From the NCBI GenBank assembly GCA_964483145.1, contig CAZAAK010000053.1:1-17476 (forward strand): a stretch of 17,476 bases of DNA, read 5' to 3'. Position 1 is the stretch's first letter. The number at the start of each line of letters is the position of its first letter. The notes beneath the pieces are model-generated. The model worked only from the letters and a program-made list of their open reading frames with translations. It ran no database searches and was not told the DNA's origin. Shown piece after piece: positions 1-6,564 of this stretch. The position numbers were made by a program, and so were the translations under genes. This DNA comes from Colimorpha sp964483145 (GTDB lineage: Bacteria > Bacteroidota > Bacteroidia > Bacteroidales > P3).

Positions 1-121
1 AATTTTTCTTTCTGCAACCTATGCGGTTGTCTAAAATTCCGGGAGTATTATAGAGTAAGAACGCAAAAAAGGCAATTAAAGTATCCCAACTTCAAAAAAC
101 TTTTCTTCGGACAGATGTTTT

Positions 122-159
122 TCGAACTTGATTTGCCCACTCGAACTTGACTTGCCTAC
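122..159. repeat. 19-bp direct tandem repeat, two copies
   Basis: Two adjacent copies of a 19-bp unit starting TCGAACTTGA (122-140 and 141-159) match at 17 of 19 positions. They lie in non-coding sequence left of the kinase gene. The function is unknown. They could be a protein-binding array or simply a local duplication. Confidence 0.7.
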
Positions 160-386
160 AAGGAAAACTCTACAAAGGCAACACTGCATCTATCTAGCAG
201 TTTTAGGCTCGCACAAAATCTATCACATTCCTCAAGATACCTAACATCATCCCGTGCAAAAAAGTCCCGTGCGCGGTATTTCGAACTCAGCTTGGAATGT
301 TGCATACGCTCTGGATACGGGCCAGGGAATATCCTCCGTAGTCGGGTCATAGCCTAGCCGCAATTGGGTCGAAGAGTCGTAGAAGG

Positions 387-502
387 TTCGTCTTTTTGTT
401 TACATTTTGTTTAGGTTTCTTTTACCTTTTATTTACCTTTTGTTTAGGTTAGGTAAACAAAGAGTAAAAGAAACCTAAACAAAATGTAAACAAAAAGACG
501 AA
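387..502. repeat. 39-bp perfect inverted repeat forming a giant hairpin
   Basis: Positions 387-425 and 464-502 are perfect reverse complements over 39 bp. The 38-nt centre continues the stem imperfectly: 426-437 (CTTTTATTTACC) pairs with 452-462 (GGTAAACAAAG), leaving a loop of about 14 nt. The arms are AT-rich and contain internal direct repeats, namely TTTTGTTTAGGTT at 405-417 and 438-450, and TTTACCTTTT at 421-430 and 432-441. It begins about 115 nt past the stop codon of the minus-strand kinase gene. I see no flanking target-site duplication and no open reading frame inside. It could be a bidirectional transcription barrier or a short palindromic (MITE-like) element. The structure is certain, the role is not. 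Confidence 0.95.
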
Positions 503-616
503 GTTACCCATGCCCCACTCCTACCCCACCCCTTATCCACCTTCACTTGAGCACAAAATAAGGTCTGGTTCACCACCACGGCATGGACGGAAGTGAGACA
601 AATCTTAGACAAATCT

Positions 617-1483
617 TCACTTACATAACTTTTCGCATGGGTTGTTATTTTTGTGGTAATCAATAAGACCTGGCATTGGGTCTCCTACCATCACGCCTAA
701 GGTGATGCCTCTAAGGGCTGCCATCTGCTCTAGCGTCCTAGAAAAAGACTGGGTAATTCCCCCTACTAGATGAAGAGGGTGCGACTGCGTACCACCAAAT
801 TCATCCAATCGGTCGAAGAAACTGCCAAAACATTCCTCCAGCACCGCAGCAATATAAGGCTCCCGCTGATGTTGGTCGGCAAAAGTGGCCAATGAAGCAA
901 GAAAACGATTAGGATTTGGCTGACAATATATTCGGTTAATAAATTGGTCTGCGGACATATTGTAAGCGTCATGGAACATGGTACTTATGTTATTGGGCAT
1001 CCGTTCCTCCAAATAGTCCTTGAGGAGTCGGCGACCTATATGATTACCCGAGCCCTCGTCCCCCAAAAGAAAGCCGGTGGATACCCTTTGGCGAGCGATT
1101 CCGATACCATCATAAAAACAGAGATTGCTTCCCGTACCCAAAATTCCAACCCATCCGGCGGATGTGCCGCAAGTGGCGCGACAAGCGCCCAAAAGATCTC
1201 CGGCCACACACACCCTTTCGGGCCTAATACCTAGAGAGTTAGCCAACGTGCGTACCATGCGGGTCTGTGCCTCACGAGTACCACAACCAGCACCATAAAA
1301 CCAGACCTTCTCCACTGCATCTCCACTAACCCCCCACTCCATTACTTTGACAAAAATACGGCAAAAAGCATTGTCATTAGTAAGGCGGGGATTGAGCCCT
1401 TCGGTAACCAACTCGTTCTCCCTGCCGTCGACAAGGCTAACCCAGCGCGTCTTGGTACTTCCGCTGTCGACAAGAAGAATCAT
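617..1483 (-). CDS. BadF/BadG/BcrA/BcrD-family ATPase, N-acetylglucosamine kinase-like
   Basis: This is a cytoplasmic sugar-kinase-fold (ASKHA) protein of 288 aa, a usual length for the BadF/NAGK family. Phosphate-1 loop DSGSTKT is at residues 6-12, a likely catalytic Asp at 96 in AGDLLGA, the phosphate-2 motif GILGTGSN at 113-120, GDEGSG at 141-146, and the adenosine motif VGGITQSF at 240-247. Relatives phosphorylate GlcNAc or similar amino sugars, so amino-sugar salvage is the likely role. The substrate cannot be read from the sequence, and the BadF label also covers benzoyl-CoA reductase ATPases, which are unlikely for a stand-alone gene here. The start ATG overlaps the pyrD stop in an ATGA (1480-1483), implying translational coupling to pyrD although the pathways are unrelated. 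It is the last gene of the operon. Confidence 0.85.
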   Translation of the reverse strand: MILLVDSGSTKTRWVSLVDGRENELVTEGLNPRLTNDNAFCRIFVKVMEWGVSGDAVEKVWFYGAGCGTREAQTRMVRTLANSLGIRPERVCVAGDLLGACRATCGTSAGWVGILGTGSNLCFYDGIGIARQRVSTGFLLGDEGSGNHIGRRLLKDYLEERMPNNISTMFHDAYNMSADQFINRIYCQPNPNRFLASLATFADQHQREPYIAAVLEECFGSFFDRLDEFGGTQSHPLHLVGGITQSFSRTLEQMAALRGITLGVMVGDPMPGLIDYHKNNNPCEKLCK

Positions 1484-2385
1484 ACAATACCAATAATATC
1501 ATTGATGTCCTCAACCTTATGTCGGCGACAGTAGTCCTCCAAGCCTTCCACTATCTTCACAGTGACGGTGGGGTCAATAAAGTTGGCAGTACCCACCTCG
1601 ACGGCTTTAGCACCTGCCATTAGGAATTCCAAAGCATCAGCAGCAGAGGTGATACCACCTAGCCCTATCACAGGAATATGCACAGCATGAGCTACTTGCC
1701 ACACCATGCGTACGGCCACAGGTTTGACACAAGGGCCACTAAGCCCACCCGTGATAGTGCTTAGGAAAGGACGTTGCTTTTCCACATCAATCGCCATGCC
1801 CAAAAGGGTATTGATAAGCGACACACTGTCAGCGCCTGCTTGTTCTACCGCCCTGGCGATGTCCACCACACTAGTAACATTGGGGGTTAGCTTTACTATC
1901 AAGGTTTTATGATAGACTTTGCGGACAGCACCCACCACCTGTGAGGCCATAACGGGATTGGTGCCAAAACCCATGCCACCTTTCTTGACGTTGGGGCAAC
2001 TAATATTGAGTTCGATGCCAGGGATGTTCTCCAACTCATCGATTTGCTCAGCCACTTTGCAATACTCCTCAATAGAAGACCCGCTGACATTGACCAAAAT
2101 TCGGGTTTGGATATCCTTGATGCGGGGATAAACCTCGCGACAGAAGGTACCCACACCCACATTTTGCAAACCAACAGCATTGAGCATACCCATAGGAGTT
2201 TCGACCATGCGGGGGTAAGGATTGCCCTGACGGCGATCGCCCGTGGTGCCCTTGACAATGATACCGCCCAGACGCGAGAGGTCAATAAAATCGGCAAATT
2301 CCTCACCGTAGCCGAATGTACCAGAGGCAGTCATTACGGGATTTTTGAGACTGATATTGTGTATCTTTGTTTCTAATTTTACCAT
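1480..2385 (-). CDS. pyrD: dihydroorotate dehydrogenase B (NAD+), catalytic subunit
   Basis: Class 1B dihydroorotate dehydrogenase, the FMN-containing catalytic subunit that oxidises dihydroorotate to orotate in pyrimidine synthesis. It is 301 aa, full length for the family. Visible features are SGTFGYG near residue 21, KGTT with FMN-site Lys45, NAVGLQN at 69-75, NISCPNV at 127-133 with the catalytic base Cys130 (class 1 enzymes use Cys, class 2 use Ser), IVKLTPN with Lys165, GGLSGP at 213-218, and the phosphate-binding GLGGI at 241-245 and EVGTANF at 263-269. The electron-transfer partner PyrK lies 36 bp upstream, which confirms type 1B over type 1A. A purine-rich AAAGGA stretch precedes the ATG. 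The stop codon overlaps the following kinase gene by 4 bp. Confidence 0.96.
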   Translation of the reverse strand: MVKLETKIHNISLKNPVMTASGTFGYGEEFADFIDLSRLGGIIVKGTTGDRRQGNPYPRMVETPMGMLNAVGLQNVGVGTFCREVYPRIKDIQTRILVNVSGSSIEEYCKVAEQIDELENIPGIELNISCPNVKKGGMGFGTNPVMASQVVGAVRKVYHKTLIVKLTPNVTSVVDIARAVEQAGADSVSLINTLLGMAIDVEKQRPFLSTITGGLSGPCVKPVAVRMVWQVAHAVHIPVIGLGGITSAADALEFLMAGAKAVEVGTANFIDPTVTVKIVEGLEDYCRRHKVEDINDIIGIV

Positions 2386-2421
2386 AGCAGTTTATCCTTT
2401 CCGTTTAGTAACGTCGTGAAG

Positions 2422-3192
2422 CTATTCCAAACCCATCCATTTTTTGAGTTCGAGAGCGTTGAACACCGGGCCCTCTTTGCAAACACATTTGTGTCCCTTA
2501 TCAGTATCGGCGACACAGCAAAGACAAGCGCCAATACCGCAAGCCATCATATTCTCCAACGATACCTCACATGGGATGCCATTCTCTACGGCATAACGCC
2601 CTACAGCCTTCATCATAGGAGTGGGGCCACAAGTACAAATCTGGTCGTAGAAGGTGCCAAATTGCGAGTGTTGAGTCACCATACCTTTTTCTCCAAGGCT
2701 CCCGTCTTCAGTTGCGATGAACAGCCGACCGTAAGGCTCGAAAGCTTCGCGTACTGGAATAAGTTCTTTGGTGCGGCCGCCCAACAGAATGGTCGGGAAG
2801 ATACCTCCGACGTTATAGCATCTTGCTAAGTAAAGCAAAGGAGCAATACCCGCACCCCCACCCACTAGTAATGGATGTTGCCCTTTTAGAGAAAAACCCT
2901 TACCTAAAGGATAAATGAGGTTCAAGGTGTCGCCCAACTTGAGTTGAGACAGTTGGCGGGTACCGTTGCCGACAATCTGGATAAGTAGAGTTAAGGTATT
3001 TTCTTTTGAATCAACATCATGTATGGAGATGGGGCGGCGCAACATCACATTGTTGTTGTTTCGCACCTCAACCTCGACAAACTGACCAGCAGCAACTGGT
3101 GGCAACTGACTGGGGTGATGTAACGTGAGGGCGAAATAACGGTCGCCCAACTGTTCACGCTCCACAATAGTAAAGTCGGTAATATATTTCAT
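2422..3192 (-). CDS. pyrK: dihydroorotate dehydrogenase B, electron transfer subunit
   Basis: Flavin and iron-sulfur subunit that passes electrons from PyrD to NAD+. Starting at the ATG at 3192 it has 256 aa, the usual PyrK length. The frame stays open upstream to 3300, but that extension (36 residues) overlaps recR and the promoter and has no homology-like character, so I reject it. An FAD-binding domain carries the RRPIS motif (52-56). The NAD-binding domain has GGGAGIAP (111-118). The C-terminal 2Fe-2S cluster has Cys218, Cys223, Cys226 and Cys238 (C-x4-C-x2-C-x11-C, ending CKEGPVF). It is the first gene of the pyrK-pyrD-kinase operon and is divergent from recR. I see no ATG-proximal Shine-Dalgarno sequence. 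Confidence 0.95.
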   Translation of the reverse strand: MKYITDFTIVEREQLGDRYFALTLHHPSQLPPVAAGQFVEVEVRNNNNVMLRRPISIHDVDSKENTLTLLIQIVGNGTRQLSQLKLGDTLNLIYPLGKGFSLKGQHPLLVGGGAGIAPLLYLARCYNVGGIFPTILLGGRTKELIPVREAFEPYGRLFIATEDGSLGEKGMVTQHSQFGTFYDQICTCGPTPMMKAVGRYAVENGIPCEVSLENMMACGIGACLCCVADTDKGHKCVCKEGPVFNALELKKWMGLE

Positions 3193-3225
3193 CTTGCAAA
3201 AATGAAAGTTGTCAACACTTTTTTT

Positions 3226-3266
3226 AAAATGCAAAAGTACATTTTTTTTTTGTATTTTTGCATTTT
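3226..3266. promoter_or_regulatory. symmetric divergent promoter, pyrK (-) and recR (+)
   Basis: Two 16-bp arms, 3226-3241 and 3251-3266, are inverted copies matching at 15 of 16 positions, separated by nine T residues. Each arm carries a Bacteroidetes -7 box: TACTTTTG on the minus strand (3239-3232), aimed at pyrK, and TATTTTTG on the plus strand (3253-3260), aimed at recR. Neither has a good TTTG at -33. Because the -33 region of one promoter falls within the -7 arm of the other, polymerase probably cannot occupy both at once. The boxes are seen directly. Their use and the competition are inferred. Confidence 0.6.
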
Positions 3267-3284
3267 GAATAAAAGGTTTGTCAC

Positions 3285-3899
3285 ATGGAACTGCCCTCAA
3301 CTACGCTAACCAAGGCTGTGGAAGTCCTTTCCACGCTCCCCGGAGTAGGCAAACGGACGGCACTTCATTTTGCCCTACATCTGCTCAAAGAGACTCCAGA
3401 GAACGTTGACAAAATGGCTGATGCCATTCATCGGCTCACTACAGACATTCATTATTGCCGTATCTGCCATAGTATCAGCGACTCAGACCTCTGTCCGATT
3501 TGTGCTAGCCACAAAAGGGTTCAAAGCATTGTCTGTGTTGTAGAAAACATACAAGATGTTATGGCTATTGAAAATACTCAACAGTACCACGGCCTCTACC
3601 ATGTGCTTGGAGGTGTTATTTCCCCCATTGACGGTATCGGAATCCGGGACCTCAATATTTCCTCTCTACTCCAACGCATACAAGAGAGCATTCCTGCTCC
3701 TGTGGAGGAGGTTATATTGGCTCTACCCACCACCATGGAGGGAGACACAACCAACTTTTATCTCAACAAGCAACTACAACCATTGGGGGTGAGGGTAACC
3801 ACCATTGCCCGTGGCATTGCCATCGGGGACAACCTTGAGTACGCTGACGAGATCACTCTTGGCCGCAGCATCGTCCACCGTGTTCCATTTAGCAGTTGA
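3285..3899 (+). CDS. recR: recombination mediator protein RecR
   Basis: RecR of the RecFOR pathway, which helps load RecA onto SSB-coated gapped DNA. It is 204 aa, the normal length. An N-terminal helix-hairpin-helix contains LPGVGKR (18-24). A C4 zinc finger has Cys58, Cys61, Cys70 and Cys73. The Toprim domain begins at about residue 81 (VCVVEN..D) and includes VLGGVISPIDGIG (107-119). The C-terminal signature ARGIAIGDNLEYADEITLG (175-193) is typical of RecR. The ATG at 3285 is preceded by a modest AAAAGG and lies 25 nt after the predicted -7 box, implying a short leader. It is followed 104 nt later by the GH3 lipoprotein gene on the same strand, possibly as one transcript. Confidence 0.97.
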   Translation: MELPSTTLTKAVEVLSTLPGVGKRTALHFALHLLKETPENVDKMADAIHRLTTDIHYCRICHSISDSDLCPICASHKRVQSIVCVVENIQDVMAIENTQQYHGLYHVLGGVISPIDGIGIRDLNISSLLQRIQESIPAPVEEVILALPTTMEGDTTNFYLNKQLQPLGVRVTTIARGIAIGDNLEYADEITLGRSIVHRVPFSS

Positions 3900-4003
3900 C
3901 CATACCATACCCACTTGCAAATCTGTAATTGCAATCCATGAAACCAAACACTTACCTAGTCAAAGTACATCAACGCATGGTCCTAGCAGAAAAACACAAA
4001 AAT

Positions 4004-5167
4004 ATGACTATCAATAAGTTTCACTTTTTTCTATTTCTCACTATTCTTACAACTTCCAACCTCTCGGCTTGTGGTCAAACCACGACAGAATCCGTTGAGA
4101 GGACCAATGCATCCAATATCACTGCAAATGATACCCAACAATTGCGACAAGATATTGGCGAGATGCTTATGGTGGGGTTTCGTGGTACCTCTGTTACCGA
4201 AAAAAGCACCATTGTACGTGATATCCAAGACTACCATGTCGGTAGCATCATTCTCTTTGAGTATGATGCACCCACTGGTACCCATCACCGAAACATCGAG
4301 TCGCCCGAACAGCTCAAAAAGCTTTGCGCTGACTTACAAAAGTACGGCAACAACCATTTGCTGATTGGCGTTGATCAAGAAGGCGGCAATGTGGCACGCT
4401 TAAAAGTAAAGGACGGCTTTCCTTCCACAATGACGGCACAAGCCTCAGCAGAGGCTGGCGACAATACAGTGGAAGAGAATGCCAACACCGTTGCTAGCGA
4501 GTTGAGCAATGCCGGAATTAACCTCAACTTTGCCCCTTGTGTGGACGTGAATGTCAATCCACAATGTCCTGTAATAGGCAAACTTGGGCGTAGCTTCTCC
4601 GATAATCCTAACGAGGTCTCTCACTTCGCCCACATTTGGATTGCCGCCCAAAACAAAAAAGGTGTAATCTCTTGCCTTAAACATTTCCCTGGGCACGGTA
4701 GCGCATCGGGAGACACCCATGCAGGACTGGTTGATATTACTGAAACATGGCAAGGAATAGAGCTTCAACCCTACCGCAAACTCATCTCCGAAGATAGCAT
4801 TGACATGGTAATGGTGGCTCATGTTATCAACCGTCGATTCGGGGACAATCTTCCTGCTTCCCTTTCGCCTCTTGTGGTGACAGAAAAGCTTCGCAAAGAG
4901 CTTGGTTTCAATGGAGTGGTTGTTACCGATGATCTTGCTATGGGTGCCATCACCAAACGGTACGGATTCGAGGAAGCTCTGAAAATGGCTATTCTTGCCG
5001 GCTGCGACCTCCTCTGCCTATCCAACAATGGTAGCAGATATGACCCGAATATGGTACCCTCCGCGGTGAACGCTATTCTTGGTTTCGTTCAGGGAGGCAT
5101 CCTCACTGCCGAACAAATCCATACTTCCGCTGAACGCATTCGAGTTTTGAAAAAGAAAGTATTGTAG
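4004..5167 (+). CDS. GH3 beta-N-acetylhexosaminidase-like lipoprotein (NagZ-type domain)
   Basis: Family 3 glycoside hydrolase, most like NagZ-type beta-N-acetylglucosaminidases. I chose the ATG at 4004 because it starts directly at a lipoprotein signal peptide: a hydrophobic stretch, then lipobox LSAC with lipidated Cys23. The frame is open back to 3929 but the added residues are polar and would bury the signal. With this start it has 387 aa. Key motifs are IGVDQEGGNVARL (121-133), KHFPGHG (226-232), the DTH acid/base loop with Asp237 and His239, and TDDLAMGA (308-315) containing the nucleophile Asp. The D-[ST]-H loop favours a NagZ-type mechanism over beta-glucosidases. Classical NagZ is cytosolic, whereas this one should be membrane-anchored, acting in the periplasm or at the surface on peptidoglycan or other GlcNAc glycans. 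Confidence 0.9.
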   Translation: MTINKFHFFLFLTILTTSNLSACGQTTTESVERTNASNITANDTQQLRQDIGEMLMVGFRGTSVTEKSTIVRDIQDYHVGSIILFEYDAPTGTHHRNIESPEQLKKLCADLQKYGNNHLLIGVDQEGGNVARLKVKDGFPSTMTAQASAEAGDNTVEENANTVASELSNAGINLNFAPCVDVNVNPQCPVIGKLGRSFSDNPNEVSHFAHIWIAAQNKKGVISCLKHFPGHGSASGDTHAGLVDITETWQGIELQPYRKLISEDSIDMVMVAHVINRRFGDNLPASLSPLVVTEKLRKELGFNGVVVTDDLAMGAITKRYGFEEALKMAILAGCDLLCLSNNGSRYDPNMVPSAVNAILGFVQGGILTAEQIHTSAERIRVLKKKVL

Positions 5168-5187
5168 TCAATATCCTTTCACTACAA
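5162..5187. terminator. possible bidirectional terminator hairpin over two stop codons
   Basis: TTGTAGT (5162-5168) and ACTACAA (5181-5187) are perfect inverted 7-mers with a 12-nt loop. The stop codon of the GH3 gene lies in one arm and that of the convergent membrane protein gene begins in the other. The genes are only 14 bp apart, so some bidirectional signal is expected, but the stem is short and no long T-run follows, so this is tentative. Confidence 0.4.
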
Positions 5188-5730
5188 GATACATCTCACC
5201 GCAAAGACCAACAACAAAAGTACGCCCAACAGCATCCAGCGGCGGGTTCGTATCTTTTTCTTTCGGCGACCAAGCATAATACCGAGATAGGTTAGGAGGA
5301 AGATTATCACTAATAGCGGGATACTTGCCTTCCACAATTCGTCACTCACTTGCACCCTAAAGCCCAAGCCCAAGCCCACAAAAAGCACATTGATTCCCGT
5401 TGCTATGCCCAAGAGCATTACCGTTGGCCAATTGGCAATGTCGTAAGACGGCCTGTCTTTTTTGCTAAAAGCAAAAAAGAACATGCGCCCAGCCACTACC
5501 AACAACATACCTAGACAAATCAAATTATCATATTCTGGCAAGTCGAACTGCAGTACATTACCCGTTATAATACCAAAAATCAACAACAAGGCATGCTCAA
5601 ATGCCAACAAAAAGGAGACAGCCAAGCCACGTGTCAGGCGGATAGGATTCTTTAAAGCACAACCACGCACTGTAATCATGGTAGGAATCGCCATAACAAA
5701 GGCCAAGATGATGTATTCAAAAACTGACAT
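5182..5730 (-). CDS. degenerate MntP-family membrane protein (no metal-site aspartates)
   Basis: A 182-aa integral membrane protein with about six hydrophobic segments in two related halves, the layout of the MntP (DUF204) manganese exporter. I aligned it by eye with E. coli MntP (188 aa) from memory. Matching landmarks are ILAF at 8-11, the AGRM motif at 80-83, GIATGINVLFVGLGLGF at 108-124 against IATSLDAMAVGVGLAF, and YLGIMLG at 148-154. The two conserved metal-ligand Asp residues are gone: Asp16 corresponds to Pro16 and Asp118 to Asn114. Manganese export by the usual mechanism is therefore doubtful, and it may be a repurposed paralogue. It starts 12 nt after the rsmA stop, so the two are cotranscribed and this is the last gene of the tRNA-TPR-rsmA unit. 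Confidence 0.75.
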   Translation of the reverse strand: MSVFEYIILAFVMAIPTMITVRGCALKNPIRLTRGLAVSFLLAFEHALLLIFGIITGNVLQFDLPEYDNLICLGMLLVVAGRMFFFAFSKKDRPSYDIANWPTVMLLGIATGINVLFVGLGLGFRVQVSDELWKASIPLLVIIFLLTYLGIMLGRRKKKIRTRRWMLLGVLLLLVFAVRCIL

Positions 5731-5742
5731 ACAATATATTTA

Positions 5743-6513
5743 TCAATTATCCGATTTTCCTTTCACCGAATTGCTTATTACTACAAAATCGTCCACCGAA
5801 AGTTGCTCCGCCCGCTTGGCCAATAGCTCTACAGGAACAGCATCAAGGTTCATATTGAGTTGTTTGAGTGCATTACGCAAGGTCTTTCGACGCTGATTAA
5901 AACCGATTTTTACCACTTTGGTGAAAAGAGTTTCATCGCAACCAAGGTCAGACACTTGGTTGCGGCATAGGCGGATAACAGCCGATTTGACCTTGGGAGG
6001 CGGATTGAAGACATGCTCGTGGACGGTGAAGAGATACTCTATATCGTAAAAAGCCGACAGTAACACGCTAAGGATACCATAAGTTTTACTACCTGGTGTG
6101 GCCGCCACCCGTTCAGCCACCTCCTTTTGGAACATGCCCACCACTTCAGGTATTCGGTTACGATTTTCATATACCCTAAATAGAATCTGTGATGAGATAT
6201 TATATGGGAAATTGCCTATCACGGCAAACGGTTCAGTAAAATATTTCTTTAAATCCAACTTAAGGAAATCGCCCTCAATAACATGTAGCGAAGGATAGTG
6301 GACATGGAGGTACTCCACCGACTCGGCATCTAGCTCAATGGCATGGAAGTCGAAAGTCGGATTGGCAAAAAGGTACTTAGTGAGCACACCCATGCCAGGG
6401 CCAATCTCCAGCACATGATAAGTCGATCCAGTGAGACTGGCAACAATTTGCTGTGCAATACTTTCATCCTTGAGAAAATGCTGTCCTAAATATTTTTTTG
6501 CATGTACTTCCAT
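5743..6513 (-). CDS. rsmA: 16S rRNA (A1518/A1519-N6)-dimethyltransferase
   Basis: RsmA/KsgA adds two methyl groups to each of two adjacent adenosines in helix 45 of 16S rRNA during late 30S assembly, using S-adenosylmethionine. The 256-aa length fits. The opening KKYLGQHFL (6-14) is the family hallmark and supports the ATG at 6513. SAM motif I is LEIGPGMGVLT (35-45), the acidic motif II residue is Glu60, motif III is EGDFL (80-84), and the catalytic GNFPYNISSQ lies at 100-109 with NFPY at 101-104. FNPPPKVKSAVIRL (169-182) is also typical. No Shine-Dalgarno sequence precedes it. It follows the TPR gene by 51 nt and precedes the MntP-like gene by 12 nt. Confidence 0.97.
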   Translation of the reverse strand: MEVHAKKYLGQHFLKDESIAQQIVASLTGSTYHVLEIGPGMGVLTKYLFANPTFDFHAIELDAESVEYLHVHYPSLHVIEGDFLKLDLKKYFTEPFAVIGNFPYNISSQILFRVYENRNRIPEVVGMFQKEVAERVAATPGSKTYGILSVLLSAFYDIEYLFTVHEHVFNPPPKVKSAVIRLCRNQVSDLGCDETLFTKVVKIGFNQRRKTLRNALKQLNMNLDAVPVELLAKRAEQLSVDDFVVISNSVKGKSDN

Positions 6514-6564
6514 ATTAAAAATAAAGGGTCAAAAACGTTATAGATAAGTAACATTAAGGCCGAC

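Larger units (their letters stand above)
1..616. other. gene-poor left flank
   Basis: I can support no gene in this stretch. It holds a two-copy 19-bp tandem repeat (122-159), a very large palindrome (387-502), and a perfect tandem duplication of the 11-mer AGACAAATCTT (596-606 and 607-617) that runs into the stop codon of the neighbouring kinase gene. A short 64-codon minus-strand frame lies at 156-350, but it has no recognisable domain, no clear ribosome binding site and no promoter. The 3' untranslated region of the pyrK-pyrD-kinase operon must fall here, because that operon is read leftward and ends at 617. Confidence 0.6.

Noticed and set aside
156..350. 64-codon minus-strand frame in the left flank
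   Set aside because: It has no recognisable domain, ribosome site or promoter, and its composition is unremarkable. It overlaps the tandem repeat. It could be a decayed fragment, but I cannot support it as a gene.
475..663. 62-codon minus-strand frame crossing the palindrome
   Set aside because: It runs through one arm of the hairpin and into the kinase gene's 3' end in another phase. Its residues are dictated by the repeats.
1899..2306. 135-codon frame within pyrD
   Set aside because: It lies entirely inside the well-supported pyrD gene on the same strand in another phase and has no domain features.
3193..3300. N-terminal extension of PyrK by 36 residues
   Set aside because: It would overlap the recR start and cover both promoters. 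The ATG at 3192 gives the normal PyrK length and opens directly into the FAD domain.
3929..4003. 25-residue upstream extension of the GH3 protein
   Set aside because: The extension is polar and charged and would place the lipoprotein signal internally. The ATG at 4004 gives a standard signal peptide with a lipobox.
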